Origin: Lunularia cruciata
Lineage: Eukaryota > Streptophyta > Marchantiopsida > Lunulariales > Lunulariaceae
Assembly: GCA_948567375.1 (NCBI GenBank)
Contig: OX419756.1
Span: 16,311,001 to 16,375,000 of the forward strand
Direction: 5' to 3'
Length of the DNA stretch: 64,000 bases
Every line of letters starts with the position of its first letter. The first letter of the stretch is position 1. The translations under genes were made by a program, and so were the position numbers. A model generated the notes under the pieces. The model had not been told where the DNA came from. It saw only the letters and a program-made list of their open reading frames with translations, and made no database searches. Positions 1 through 11,907 of this stretch are shown here, one piece after another.

Positions 1-1937
1 CAAGACCCATTCTTCAATTTTATGATCCTCAACTACCTTGTGTGGTTGATTTTGATGCTTCTAACTTTGCTATTGGAGCCGTGTTGAAGTAGGATTTCCC
101 AAAAGGATTACATTCCATTGGCTTTGTGTCTCGTCAACTAAATACAATTGAAAGGAATTACTCTACTCAAGATTAGGAAAACTAGCAATGGTATATGCCA
201 CCAAGGTATGGAGGCATTATCTCTTGAGGAAACAAGTGATCATGCAAACTGATCAAAAACCATTGTTGCAGACATTACACTTGGAATACATGAAGAGTTG
301 ACATCATCAATGAAAGGGACAACTATAATTTTTTGACATCATACTTGAGTACAAATCCCAGTTTGTTTCATTTCATCTCTAATGCACTATCACAACAATC
401 TGATTTGAAGTCTCTTCCTCTCATTACAACGGCAATTACAATGGTATTAGTTGACTCCAAAGTCCAAATCAAGTTTAGGACAGCTCTACAACAAGAATCT
501 TTCTTTTAGATAAGACAAGGTCATCTTATAGCATGCAATAAGGAATACAACACCTTCTCCTACAAGGAATGCCTTCTATTCTATGAGAATTAGATTTATG
601 TTCCAACCAAGAATGATCTCCAACTTGTGCGCCTCTAGGAAGCACACTTACCAATCATTGGTCACATGGGTGTAGACAAGACCTTGGGTACCCTCCAATG
701 CCAATGGTGGTGGCCCAACATGACACAAGATGTCTGAAATTTTGTCTAATTGTGTGAAAGCTGCCAATGCAACAAGGCCATCAACCAAAAACCAAGTGGA
801 CTCCTTCAACTACTTCTTATTCCCATTTGCTCAATGGGAACACATGAGCTTGGATCTCATCACATCCTTGCCCAAGACAAAGAAAGGTCACATAATGATC
901 ATGGTGTTTGTGGATAAGCTTAGTAAGCAAATCTATTTTGCACCAACCTTTGATACCATGGATGCTCCAACATTAACGTAAATCTTCTTTGACAATATCT
1001 TTAAGCATCATGGGATGTTTCATGTCCTCATCTCCAACCTTGATCCTTGATTCATCAAAAAGTTTTGGCAAACACTCTTCCAAATACTTGGCACCAAGCT
1101 TACTTGTCCACATCTAGCATCCTCAAACTGATGGACAAATTGAAAGTGCAAATTGTACCTTGGAAGATATGCTTTGTGCCTTTGTCAATGTTCACCATAC
1201 CAATTGGGATGAATATCTTACAACTATGGAATTTGTATACAATAATTCCAAACAAAAAAGCACCAGATTCTCTCCTTTCTTCCTCAATTTAGCCAAGATC
1301 CACTTGTTCTAAATTCCTTTCTTGCTCTTCCTCCATATCATATCCCTCATACTTCAACCTTCTTGACCACCATATCTCAATCCCTCCAACAAGCCAAATC
1401 TCACAACCTTGTTACCTAAAATTATCAAAAACAATATGCAGACCACCAACATCATGATCTCACCTTTCAAGTTGGTGATAAGGTCATGCTCTAGTAACCT
1501 ACCCCTCCCACTTGATACCCAAGTCTATAAACTTACTCTTAATTAGATAGGACCCTTTGATGTCACACAAATAATTTTTCCTATTGCTTCTTGACTTGCC
1601 TTGCCTTGTCATATACGCTTCCACCTTGTCTTTCATATTTCCAAGTTGAAACCCTTTGTTACTAATTGATCTTCTTTTTCCTCTTGTGTCCAACTTCCTC
1701 CTCCTCCCATCCCTATCAACAATCAAGAGGAATACAAAGTTGTTCATATCCTTGCACGTCTGCCATATTCAATGAGACTGCCAACAACATACAAAGTACA
1801 AGGTTCTTTAGAAAGGGTATCCTTGTCATGATGCCACTTGGGAACCTCTTTCTCATCTCTAGAATGCACAAATGACCCGCCAAGAGTTTGAAGCTTCAAT
1901 GGCGATGAGGACGTCACCAACTAGCAATGGGGGAGTA
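1..1937 (+). pseudogene. Family A chromovirus pol remnant (RNase H, integrase, chromodomain)
   Basis: This is the 3' half of a Ty3/gypsy polyprotein entering from the left edge. The first ~120 bases read as an RNase H-like segment (VVDFDASNFAIGAVL), closely matching the minus-strand A2 copy at 37475-37798. Next come an integrase zinc-binding region (HMGVDKT near 665, CESCQC near 755) and an integrase core (LDLITSLPKTK near 850). The end has a chromodomain-like DATWEPLSHL at about 1830-1860, which is typical of chromoviruses. The frame is broken by many stops and shifts, so no intact protein can be made. The element's 5' half lies outside the window. Family placement is confident from domain order and the match to A2; the finer clade is not resolved. 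Confidence 0.85.
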
Positions 1938-2352
1938 TGTAACAATATGGATTTTAGCAATGAAGTTAGTCAGGGCTAATGAAATAGCAAATAAGCCAAA
2001 TTAGTCCAGAATATTCTAGAAGTATCTAGGAAGCTTCTTGGAAACTTCCCAACTAGCTTAGCTTGCACTCCAAGTAGAAAGTTTTTAGAAGCTTCCAACT
2101 AGCTTAGCTTGCATGCAAAGCAAACACCTTCTAGAAGGAAGCTTCTTGAGAAGCTTCCTAGTTAACTTGGCTTGCATTCCAAGAAAGCAGCTCGAGGAAG
2201 CGTCTTGAGAAGCTTCTCAAGCACCTTGTATATTCCATATAAATACCTGAGCCAAAGCTCATGTTAGGCATTTGGAGTTTCCCACACTCAAGTGTCCCAA
2301 TGTGATCTTCCATTCTCCTATTTCTCTCATCATCTGATCTTGGTCTTTTACA
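1938..2352 (+). repeat. 3' LTR of family A element (A1)
   Basis: A 415-bp LTR starts TGTAAC right after a G-rich stretch (TAGCAATGGGGGAG, the polypurine tract) and ends in TTTTACA. It matches the 412-bp LTR of the minus-strand A2 copy at 35255-35666. It holds a TATA-like TATAAATA at 2238-2245 and, upstream of it, about three imperfect direct repeats of ~65 bp built on GAAGCTTC and AACTAGCTTAGCTTGC. Confidence 0.88.
2238..2245 (+). promoter_or_regulatory. TATA-like box in A1 LTR
   Basis: TATAAATA lies ~110 bp before the LTR end. The same octamer is at the matching place in the A2 LTR (35359-35366, minus), so it is probably the core promoter of the family. Confidence 0.5.
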
Positions 2353-3128
2353 TAAAACCTTCATGTACCTCCTACAACAAGCCAAGATATGAGATTGCCA
2401 CATAAGAAAGACCTTGGAGTTAGCTCACATAGACAATTTCATAGAAGTCTAGGACTCCATCTTCAGATTACTAGGAAAGAGATAAGATAGGACCATACTA
2501 TACAATCCAATAAAATTATTTTCATTTGCAATTAAGGGTAAAAAGAAGAGATAGCAATGGGAGGCTTGCCCAGAGTGCAAGGACAAGAGAAAGCTATGTC
2601 ATTGGGCAAAAATGATAAGTTTAAGCACAATAAATGCCATCTATGAGATTATATAGAATTGAAGTGCAGAAGATCTATTATAGGAATAACAAAAAGTGAG
2701 ACATACAAGAGAAAGATCTATTGAGGGATCTTACATTGCATGATGTGCAGGATGAATCATCTATAGGCTGACAAAGTTCAAATGTGTGATGAATCCTCTA
2801 TGGGATGTATAACAATGTGGGATTAAATCCTCTTGAGGAAAGAAAAAAAAGATAAGTAGACAATTAAGGCTAAGGCAACACTTTTACTATGACAAGGTTG
2901 TAATCTAGTAGAGAAAATGAAGCATTAAGAGCCAATTGCAATGGTGCAAGAAGGAGATAAGAATTTATAGAAGTATTGTTAGGAGATAGAAAACAATATT
3001 TTGGGTTAGGTTACTTGTATATAAGTGAGCTTATGCCACTAAGTAGGATGGGGTCCATAAATTGAGTTTATTGCTAGTTGTAAGTGTAAGGGCTAGTCTA
3101 TTTAATTTGAGTTGACAATTCTATGTTT
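2353..3128. other. Unassigned sequence between A1 LTR and B1 LTR
   Basis: No open frame of note and no match to the other families in this window. It is moderately AT-rich and purine-biased on the plus strand. A Cys/His-containing reading near 2615-2690 vaguely recalls a retroelement gag tail, but not enough to call. Confidence 0.4.
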
Positions 3129-3817
3129 TGTAACACCCGTTTATGCATGTGTGTGGTATTGTGATATTTAGCTTGGTATTACATGTACTTGAAAGATATT
3201 ATTTATATAGAGATAAAGGATGGTTCTACATTGGTCATGATCAACTAAAGTTAGTCAAAGCTAAGATAGATGGGACTTTACTTTAAAGGAAGTGGAAAAG
3301 ATGAGCACCACTATTTTGGATTCTAGTGTGTTGACTTGATATATTCCTAGGTGTTTGGCTTTGAGGAAAGAGTTGAGAACTCTTGAGCCCACAAGCCCTT
3401 TTGTTTTGGATTCTTCTTTAGTCCAAGGATAGCCCATGTGAAGGAATTCTTGACTTAGTGGTTGGGTCAAGATAAGATCATATGCTTAGTGGAATATGCC
3501 CATGTGGATGGATATTCATTTATACTTTTTGACTTTACTTGACTTTTAGCCTAGTAACTTGAGTTACTTCAGTAATTAGTAACTTTGGTGCGTAACTATT
3601 TCACAAGTATATAAAAAAGGGATGAAGAGGTACTCATCATCCTTTCATTTGCAACTATCTCTTTTTCATTGAGTTCTCTAGTGAACAATGTCTTGAGTCT
3701 TGGAGTGTTAGCCTTGGAGGAGTATAATGGAGTTGAGGTTCCTTGCTTTCTTAGTCCATGGTGCGCTACCATAATAGCCATCAGAGGTTCATCTTGAGTG
3801 AGAGACAAACTGGCTCA
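3129..3817 (+). repeat. 5' LTR of family B element (B1)
   Basis: A 689-bp LTR running from TGTAACACCC to GGCTCA. It aligns end to end with the 691-bp LTRs of B3 (11908-12598 and 19043-19733) but is clearly more diverged. TATATAA lies at 3608-3614. A primer-binding site follows directly, which identifies it as a 5' LTR. Confidence 0.88.
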
Positions 3818-3823
3818 CATTTT

Positions 3824-3840
3824 TGGTTCCATTGCCAAGA
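3824..3840 (+). other. Primer-binding site, tRNA-Glu type (B1)
   Basis: TGGTTCCATTGCCAAGA lies 6 bases after the LTR. It is a decayed form of the B3 site (12605-12621), complementary to the 3' end of a plant tRNA-Glu. The changes G-to-A fit methylation decay. Confidence 0.65.
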
Positions 3841-5345
3841 CCTCTCTAGAAGGCAAGATAATGTTCCGCGTACAATTCTATATTAGACAAAAGGAGGCTA
3901 TGAGCGCTCACTTGGAAAGAACTTTAGGAGAGGAGAGGACTGAACTTATGTTAGATAATTTGGACCCATTTTTATACCCTATATTTCATTATGATGTCTT
4001 TGAGATGATTTTGTACATCTTGTACACTTGAGAGGATTTGGAGAGATTGTGTGAGGTGGATTGCAGATTTTGGGGATTAAGGTGATTTTAAGCAAAATCT
4101 CAAGTTTGGGATCTGGACTTGAAATTTTGGGAGAGGGCCTAGGATTTATGGAAGTTATCCATATATAAGAGGCCAACCAACCAAAAATTTTAATGAGTGA
4201 ATTTTTTTTGGTTGTGGAGGAAGAGGTCACATCCAAAGGAATTGCCTAAATTCTACTTACCAGGGAGGAAGGGGTTATGAAGGAGCCAATAGAGGGAAAC
4301 AAGGAGGTAGTGAAACCCAAGAGATCCTAATCCAAACAAAGGTAAGGGGATAGCATCTATAGATGTGGTTGAGAGCAATTATGATAAGGGAGAGTGCTCA
4401 AACTCTAAGAATCTTAATTTGGAGCTTTTGGCACAAGAGAAGAAGAGAGCTCGTTTTGTAGAGGATGTGTACTCTTCTCAAGGATTTAATCCTAGCCAAG
4501 ATACTCCTATGCCTACTAGGAGCACTTGCACAAGCACTTCAGCACCATCAACAACAAAGACTCCAAGGAAGAAGTTGGGGATGGAGGACTTCTTGATCTC
4601 AAAGCAACAATGGAACTACAATGTCTTGGAAGATGTTGGTAGTCACAAGTCTAACATCACAAGAGGTCAACTGATTGCTTTGAATCCTACTATGAGAAAG
4701 AGGCTTAGAGGTGGTTTGTGTTCTACAAGGAGCAAGAGAAAGAAGAAGGCAAAAGCTTCAATATCAATGGGGGTGGTGGATGCCAAGCCAACACCATGGA
4801 AGGCTTGTGAATATGCACTCTAAGATTGATGTGAGAGTGAATGGTCACAACATCAAGGATGCATTGGTTGATGGAGGATAAGTAGTGAATGCCATGTCAA
4901 AAAGGTTGATGAAGAAGTTGGGTATGATACCCTCAAGACCTTCAACATTTATGGTGAGCAAGGCAAACAAACAACAAGTTCAACCAATAGGGGTGATGGA
5001 CAAGGTGGTAGTTTCAGTTATGGGAGTTCAAAATCTCATGACTTTCCAAGTCTTGAAGGATTCAAGCTATGATTTACTTTTTGGGAGGCCATGGTTGAGA
5101 GAAACATGCACAACTGATCAATGTCACAAAGAGTAATTGAGGATTGGGCCATCAAACCATAGAGTCATAGTTTTTATGACTAACACCATCAACACTTCAC
5201 ATTCAGATACACCATCTTATGATTATTGGGAATCAGATTCTAAAGAAGGAGCTTCAAGTGTAGACACAAGCATGAAGAGGAGACTTCCATAGAGGAGGAT
5301 GAATCAGATATGTATCCCTTGTGTGCTTTGGATATTGCACCTAAG
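3841..5345 (+). pseudogene. B1 leader, gag and protease remnant
   Basis: This aligns with B3 but has an internal deletion. Sequence equivalent to B3 ~12905 joins near 4112 to sequence equivalent to ~14930, so most of gag is lost. What remains is a decayed zinc knuckle near 4210 and the 4365-4823 stretch with KTPRKKLGMEDFLISKQQWN, a conserved linker also found in B3 and B2. Then comes the protease (DALVDGG near 4860 followed by a stop, and YDLLFGRPWLRE near 5070-5105). Stops and frameshifts are frequent. The sequence is interrupted at 5351 by element E and resumes at 7236. Confidence 0.8.
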
Positions 5346-5350
5346 CTAGA

Positions 5351-7235
5351 TGTGACAACCCGACAAATATCACTTTTGCAATAATCAGGTAAGTAAAGTT
5401 CATTCCCATAGAGATACAATTCAAAATTGGTCAAATACAAAGTAAAGTAACAATTTCAGTCCTTCTTGGTTTTGTCTTTAATCTCTCAGGTAGAAACCAC
5501 ACCCAAAAGAGAGTAACAAGCACTGATTTGCAATCTTGTCACAAATTCACACTCCTTAATCACAACGCCTTCAATTCTTTCCAAACAATCTTGATTGTGA
5601 TGATTCAGGCTCTCCCAAAAATGGCACTTCACTGCAAAACAACTTCACCTCAAAATTGTGTTCCACCCTTCCATTGAAGGCACAACTTCCTCGATTGAAA
5701 TTGCTTCACATCAACTTTGCGCAACACTCACAAATGAAGAATACTACCAACACTACAATTCCTCTCAAATCTGTCAAGGCATTGCTCCAATTGCACTTCA
5801 CTCAAGATCAAACACACAGAGTAAAGATCAAGGCTGTGGAATCCAACATCCAACAAGCACATTGATTTGTACTTTGAATTTCTCCACACACTCACAAACA
5901 CAAACACAAAGTTGATACTCGGAATCAAGCTCAAGCGACGAGCACTACTTCACAGCACTTTACTTTATCTATTCTCAAAAATAATGAGCACTGAACAAAA
6001 ATTTCATGCGCATGCCACTCTTAAATAATGAAGTAAAAAATAGTTCTAACAAAAATACCATTTCCTAACAACTCTACAAACCTGCAGATCCAAAATGACA
6101 ATTCAACTCTTCATATCTGCCTCTGCGAATCTCAAATTTGTTACTAATCTGATCCGATGTCTACTTCTTCTTTGGCTTTCAAACCCAATCCCAAAGTAAC
6201 TTCACTTACTACTTTGTCCTCAAGTTTCACAACTCCTAATTCCTCTACCAAATCTAACAATTCTCTTTCCTGATCTACAATTCCACTAGTGGGTAATCTA
6301 TCTAACTCTTTATCTCCCGACCTACTCTTCTCTAATGTCTCCAATGGTAACTCTGAAGACATTTTTACTCCTATGTTATCTACTTTGAGTCTAGATCCTA
6401 TCAATTTCTTTACTAATTCTACTATGTCATCATCAAGAATTGTAATTGAAAACATGGATACATTATCTACACCTTCAATTTGCAACCCACTTTCCCCTAA
6501 TCACTCATGTAATTGACCCAAAAACACTTACAGTCTGATCTTGCACTTCAGGTTTATTCACAACTACTATTTCTCTTCTAATTCTATCATATCTTCAATC
6601 AAAACTGAAATTGAAGTCATGGGTATCTTAAATATCTTCTTTCCTTACTCTAACTTCCTCTAACACCTCTGGCAAGATTCTTGAAGTCACTTTCACTGCA
6701 CTTCGAGTTTTGACTACCTTGGGTTGAATCATATTTTTCTTGAGGCAAAGTATTTAGACCCGAAGTCATGTAAACCCAAAGTCCAAAATCCGAGGACACC
6801 AAACTACTTTGTACATCTACTCCCAAAACTTCAAATACTTGTAACTTCTTTTATAGACCTTCAAACTCTACAATTTTGGTAGCAATTGAAAGCCCTAAAC
6901 AAAATGCTTCTAATGGGATATAGCACGTATGATTTGGACTTCTTGTCACTGAGATATGGCACCCACAAGAATCCTGACTTGCAACTTTCCTTCCTCCTTC
7001 GGGTTTGCACTCTTTTGACGTTTGATCTGAGTTTTTTCCTCCTCTGACACAAATTTTTCTTCTTTGTGTCTGATCCAATCCGAGTCCTTCTTCCTTTAAC
7101 ACAAAGTTGACTTCCTTGAGCTTGATCAAAACACAAGTTTCCACTCATTTCTTATCCATTTGGTTTCAATTTGGTTTCAGCAAGGCACTTCTTCTTCTTC
7201 TAAACTCATCCAAAATGAAAAATGTGGGTACCACA
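5351..7235. mobile_element. Insertion E: large solo LTR or non-autonomous LTR element
   Basis: This 1885-bp block interrupts B1 at a point where B3 and B2 are continuous (GCACCTAAGCC...GAGGTTTTGAAGG). It begins TGTGACAACCC, ends GGTACCACA, and has the perfect 5-bp direct repeat CTAGA on each side (5346-5350 and 7236-7240). TG...CA ends and a 5-bp duplication are the signature of LTR-retrotransposon integrase. I see no gag or pol, no primer-binding site and no internal LTR boundary, so a solo LTR is the simplest reading. Short open frames inside (e.g. 6144-6485 minus) resemble nothing I know. Confidence 0.75.
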
Positions 7236-8933
7236 CTAGAGGTTTTGAAGGACCAAAATAAATCACCATTGACACTTGAGGAGGTAGAGTGAAGGTTAAC
7301 TACTCTCAAATATGGCTCAAATGTTACCAAGGAGGAGAAGGTGAGATTTGAGTAGATTTTTGCAAGTTCATCCAGGTGTTTGCTTTCAATTACAAGGATT
7401 TGAAGGAAGTCACCTTGGAGGAGCACAAGATAGAGGTGGAGTCACATGCAAGACCAATCCACCAAAAGCAACATTGCATTAACACACCAATATCTTTGGT
7501 TGTGAAGGAGGAAATTGATAAGCTCAAGGAGACCAGATTTATCTTTGAGGTGGAGAAATTAGAATAGGTGTCTCCAATTGTCATTGTGAAGAAAAAGAAT
7601 GGCAAGCTTTGGGCATGTATATATTACAAGAAGCTCAATGTTGTTACCAAGAAGGACTACTACCCATTGCCATTCATTGATGAGATCTTGGAGGAGGTTG
7701 CAGGTCATGAGAGGTATAGTTTTGAAGATGGTTATAATGGATATAACCAAATCAAGATTGCACCAAAGCATCAACAACTCACCACATTCATCACACCTTG
7801 GGGAACTTATGCTTTCAAAGTCATGCCTTTTGGGCTTGCAATGCTCCAACCACATTCCAACGGTTCATGAACAAGGTATTTGAACCTTTCATTGGGAAAT
7901 TTGTGAGAGACTTCATTGATGACTTTTGTGTCTATGGGAGCAAGGAGGAGCACTTTGAGCACCTAATCAAGGTCTTGCAACGCTTGGATGAGGCAAATGC
8001 ATCACTCAACCTAGAGAAGTGCATTTTTGGATGTGAAGAAGGTCTATTTTTTGGGCACATCATCTTCAAGGAGGAATAGTAGTTGATCTTGAGAAGGTGA
8101 GGAAAATCTCAGACCTTCCATTCCCTTCAAGCTTGAAAAATTTATGCCAATTCTTGGGGTTGGTTGGATACTATAGGAGGTTCATCTTCTCATTCTCCAA
8201 CAAGGCTTATGCATTGATTATCTACATGAAGAAGGGTGTAGATTACATGGTGATTTTAGAAGACAAGAAGGCTTTCAAAGCTTTTGAAGAGCTCAAGCAA
8301 TCCCTTGTTGTAGCTCCAATTCTTGCTAAACTTGATTGGAGTAAACCTTTCATCCTCTACACTGATGCTTCTAATGTAGCTATAAGATGCAGTCTTAGTT
8401 AATTAGACTAAGATGTGCATGGTCATACAATAGCTTATGCTAATAGGCAGATGGTTTCATCAAAGAGGAGCTACTCTGTCACATAGAGAGAAGGGTTGCT
8501 AGTGATCTTTGGTCTCAAGAAGTTTATACACTACTTGATTGGAGGGAAAGCTACCATTGTCACAAATCACAAGGCTTTGAAGTACATCTTCAACAAGCCT
8601 AATGTGGAAGAGAGACTAGCAAGATAGATGATACTCTTGTTTGAGTATGACTACACTATTGAGGATAGACTAGGGAAGAAACATGCAAATGTAGATTTGT
8701 TATCTAAGGTCTATAATCATGATGGAGATGAACCAATGGATGATTCCTTCCTGGATGAGGAGCTCATGACAATCTCAATCACTCAAGAGGTTCCAATGGA
8801 GTACAAGGAGATTGTGGATTTTTTGACAAGAAGTAACTATCCAGAAGGGATGCATGCTAGGGAGAAGAAGGCCCTTGCAATAAGATCTAGACCTTACACA
8901 ATGGTGGAGGATATTCTTTTTCACCAATGGGTA
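7236..8933 (+). pseudogene. B1 reverse transcriptase and RNase H remnant
   Basis: Continues B1 after insertion E. RT motifs are visible: VSPIVIVKKKNGKLW at 7568-7612, WGTYAFKVMPFGL near 7800-7840, and the catalytic box as FIDDFCVYG near 7914-7940. RNase H follows (LYTDASNVAIRCSLS near 8356-8402, then a degraded THREG equivalent). The match to B3 stops at about 8928, inside the RNase H-integrase linker (VEDILFHQ). The next bases are family C LTR sequence, so integrase and the 3' LTR of B1 are gone. Confidence 0.82.
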
Positions 8934-8935
8934 TA

Positions 8936-9172
8936 CTAGCTTGAGTCTAGGGGTGTAATTTTGAAGTGCAGCTCCAAAGAGCTCTCTTCTTTGATGTTGA
9001 GCCTTCAAGTTCTTGGCTATAGTGGATAAAGGCTGGTGATCATCACTTGGATTCTTTTAGCTAGAGTGGGTATGGCTTGACTGTAATTGTGCCCACTTGT
9101 TGGCAATTTATAGAATGACAGATCAAGTACTAATCTAAGTTGAGTGTATTTGAGAGTTGTAAACAATCTGAT
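8936..9172 (+). repeat. C1 5' LTR, 3' portion only
   Basis: CTAGCTTGAGTC onward matches the C1 3' LTR from about 30827 to its end (AACAATCTGAT). The first ~320 bp of the LTR are missing where it abuts truncated B1. No recognisable TGG-type primer-binding site follows the LTR end. Confidence 0.72.
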
Positions 9173-10520
9173 TACATCAAAGAAGTGAAATCAAGGGAAA
9201 TTGGGTGTAAGAACTTTGAGTGTTGGTGGTATCTCTAAGCTTGATGGATTGTCCGTAGCTCAATTGAAGTTTAATTTTTCCTTGGTGTGCAAAAGTTCAT
9301 TGCTTGATGCAAACTTGGCAGTAAGGCAGACGGTGTGCGGAAGTGCTGGCCAATTTTTGAGCATAAAAGAAGTAATTTTTGAATAGTGGTTGTGATTTTG
9401 AGTTCAAGAGGTGAATTCAAGACCAATTTGTTGCGAGTTGGGCTCAAAAAGTAAAATTGAAGGTGGAGTTGTGAAGCTATTCTTGTGAATTTATAATTTG
9501 GAGAAACTCGTGTTTTAAATTTAGCTCGAGTGAAGAGTTAGCGTGGGATTTGACGGTCAGTCAAATTTAGGGTTTATGTTAGATTTTTCTGGAGTTTATG
9601 TCAGATGTTGGCCAGATTTGGAGTAGTTTTCCTGGTTGGCCAAATTTGGGGGATTTTTGCCAATTTGGAGGACTTTGGCAAGTTTGGAGGAGTTTTGCCA
9701 AATTTTGGAGGAGGTTCAAAGTGGCAAGATGAAAGATCTCATTTCGGTGTTTAGAGGCTTTGAGGCATAGGGCTGTGGGCTATGAGAGGCTATGAAGGGC
9801 TAGCTTGATGGCATGAAGTTAGCTAGTTTAGAGTAGATCTTGGTCATTGGTTGGCAAAATCTGCCCATACTGCTAGATTGTGCACAATAGGGTTTGACAC
9901 TTAGATCTCTTGTTCCTAGAGTGGTACCCTAGCCAACTGGTCCACCCTCACTTGTTGTCCTAGTGACTATGCCACTGTTATCTATACACTTGTAGCTTTG
10001 GCTAGGAGAGGCAATTTGATCTCATTCTTGGTGATCCTGGTAGTTTAGGACTTAGATACAAACTTCTCTTATGTCAAATGCCAAATGGTGGCAAAGTTAG
10101 TACCATGTTGTTTTATGAGATGGAAGGTTTTTTTTTAGATTTCTTGTGATTAGACCCCTTCCATTCTCTGCTTCTTGTTTGTGTACCATGTTTGTATGAG
10201 GTGCCCTGACTTTTGAGCACTGGTGCTCTGGTGTGCTCTTGGTAGTGAGGTTGGAGTGATGACCAGTCAGACCATCTTTGTTTCTCTCCGGTGAGGCAAG
10301 AAGTGATGACCTGCAGATTGTGAGAGTGCGTGTTGTGATGGTAGGTTATAGGTTGCTCTTTCCCCTAGTGTAATTATCTTTGTTAGAGTTACATTAGTGG
10401 GTGGTGTTCCATGGGAATTGGCACTTGGTGGTGCTTAGTTGGTGTTGGCACTTGGTGGGGTACTTGCAGTTGCAGTTTGTGGTTTTAGTTTGCAGTTGCA
10501 ATTGCGGTTACTTTGTCACA
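9173..10520 (+). other. C1 untranslated leader
   Basis: About 1.35 kb between the LTR and gag, with only short, unconvincing open frames. It matches the leader of the minus-strand copy C3 (about 57200-58280), including AAAGAAGTGAA just after the LTR and a tRNA-like block in antisense. There are short TTTGG/CAAATTTGG-rich direct repeats near 9596-9715. Confidence 0.65.
9888..9948 (-). other. tRNA-like sequence, antisense in C1 leader
   Basis: Read on the minus strand, GGACCAGTTGGCTAGGG resembles a Pol III A box/D arm, and TGTCAAACCC ~45 bases on resembles a B box/T loop. The equivalent block in C3 (57629-57684, plus) has the same spacing. The arms do not fold cleanly, so this is not a working tRNA gene. 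Confidence 0.35.
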
Positions 10521-11907
10521 ATGGAGTTTGTTGGGGATTCCAAAGGAGTTAGCCCTATAGTACGAAATGGGTTTACTCATAGTGGCACTTAGTATCAACC
10601 TATATCTTAGGTCCCAATGAGGGAAGAGATTGACTCCGAGTTGGAGTTTGATACAGAAGCTGATTCAGTTAAGAGTGCACTTGGTGTGTCCGCACGGTTG
10701 TTATGAGACATGCACAAGATTTATGGGGCCTCCAAAAGCCCTAGGTGTTACTCAGGTATAGTGGGTACCATTGAGTTGGATGATTTCATCAAGGAGTTTG
10801 ATAGTTGGTGTGATCTGCAGTAGATGTAGAACCTAACTTTGTTTACACCCTTCATGGCATGGAAGGGGTTGTTTTAGCATTTGGAGGATCCGCCGATGGA
10901 TGACTACCATGAGTTCAGGAGAGCTCATTTGGAGGAGATTGAGTTATGGAGATAATATTGGTCTTTGAACTATGTCTCTATCACTTCATGTTTGGTTGCC
11001 AGGAGTAGATTGGTTGTACCTATGAGTTCTAGCTCAAGTAGTGTTGGTGGAGCTAGTGGAGGTGCACTAGCTAGAGATGGTGCTACGAGTGGAGGTACCG
11101 CTACAGGAGGTGGTGTGTTACTGAGGTTTAACTCCATGGTGGAGTTTTTCTAGTGTTTGAGGTAGAACTACCAGGGAGTGCAGACTGACAAGCTGAGGAG
11201 CTTGCAAGAGTTCCAATAGAAGGCTGGAAAGAGCCTACGTAAGGCATACACTCACATGAGGCGGCTGATCAGTTTCATTGAAGGAGTTACTTAGGCCCAA
11301 GCAGTCCAATTTTAGTATGGGATATTGGACAAGGAGTTGTGACGTAGAGTTTGTGATGCTACGTTGTTACAAGCTCCTTCACCTACTTTGGCAGTGGTCT
11401 TTGGTTTGGCTGAGCGTATTGAGCTCAACATGGTGGAGGAGAGAGTGGTGACATGTGGATTTGGTAGGGAGACCTCATCTATGGCTATGACTTCTTCTAG
11501 AGTGCAGCAGAGTGCACCATGCCCAATTGGTTTTCAAGGACAAGGTGGACAGCCCAAATCCTATGGAGCGAGTGGAAGGCCTAGTGGAGTTAGACCCTTA
11601 CCTTCATTTTTGGGTCAGTAGTAGCCAATGAGTAGTGGTGTTGCTTGTTGGACTTGTGGTGGACCTCACTATTGGAGAGAGTGTACTCAAGGCAGTGGAC
11701 CTGATACCTTAGGTGCATCACAACCAACACAAAAGCAGTGTGAGCATTGCCATAGATTTGGTCACACTAGTGACCGGTGCTTTGACCTACACCTGGAGTT
11801 ACGGAGTGGTAGGGCTGCTATGGCAGGTAGTAGAGGAGCTCCAATTCATGGAGGACAAGGTGGTAGAGGTGGTGATAGAGGATCTACACCTAGTAGAGGT
11901 GCAGTAT
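10521..11907 (+). pseudogene. C1 gag, first part
   Basis: Translation from ATG 10521 (MEFVGDSKGVSP) gives a gag-like protein broken by about ten stops. Visible parts: an acidic N-terminus (SELEFDTEADS, ~10635), a Ser/Gly-rich linker (11010-11110), a capsid-like stretch (LRSLQEFQ...AYTHMRRLISFIEG, 11195-11290), then two zinc knuckles. Knuckle 1 is CWTCGGPHYWREC (11647-11685, CX2CX3HX4C). Knuckle 2 is CEHCHRFGHTSDRC (11740-11781, CX2CX4HX4C). A Gly/Arg-rich tail (GGQGGRGGDRG) follows. The frame is interrupted at 11907 by B3 and resumes at 19736. The same arrangement is seen in C3. Confidence 0.78.

Noticed and set aside
5656-6516. Short open frames inside insertion E as genes
   Set aside because: Overlapping frames on both strands with biased composition and no domain; consistent with non-coding LTR.
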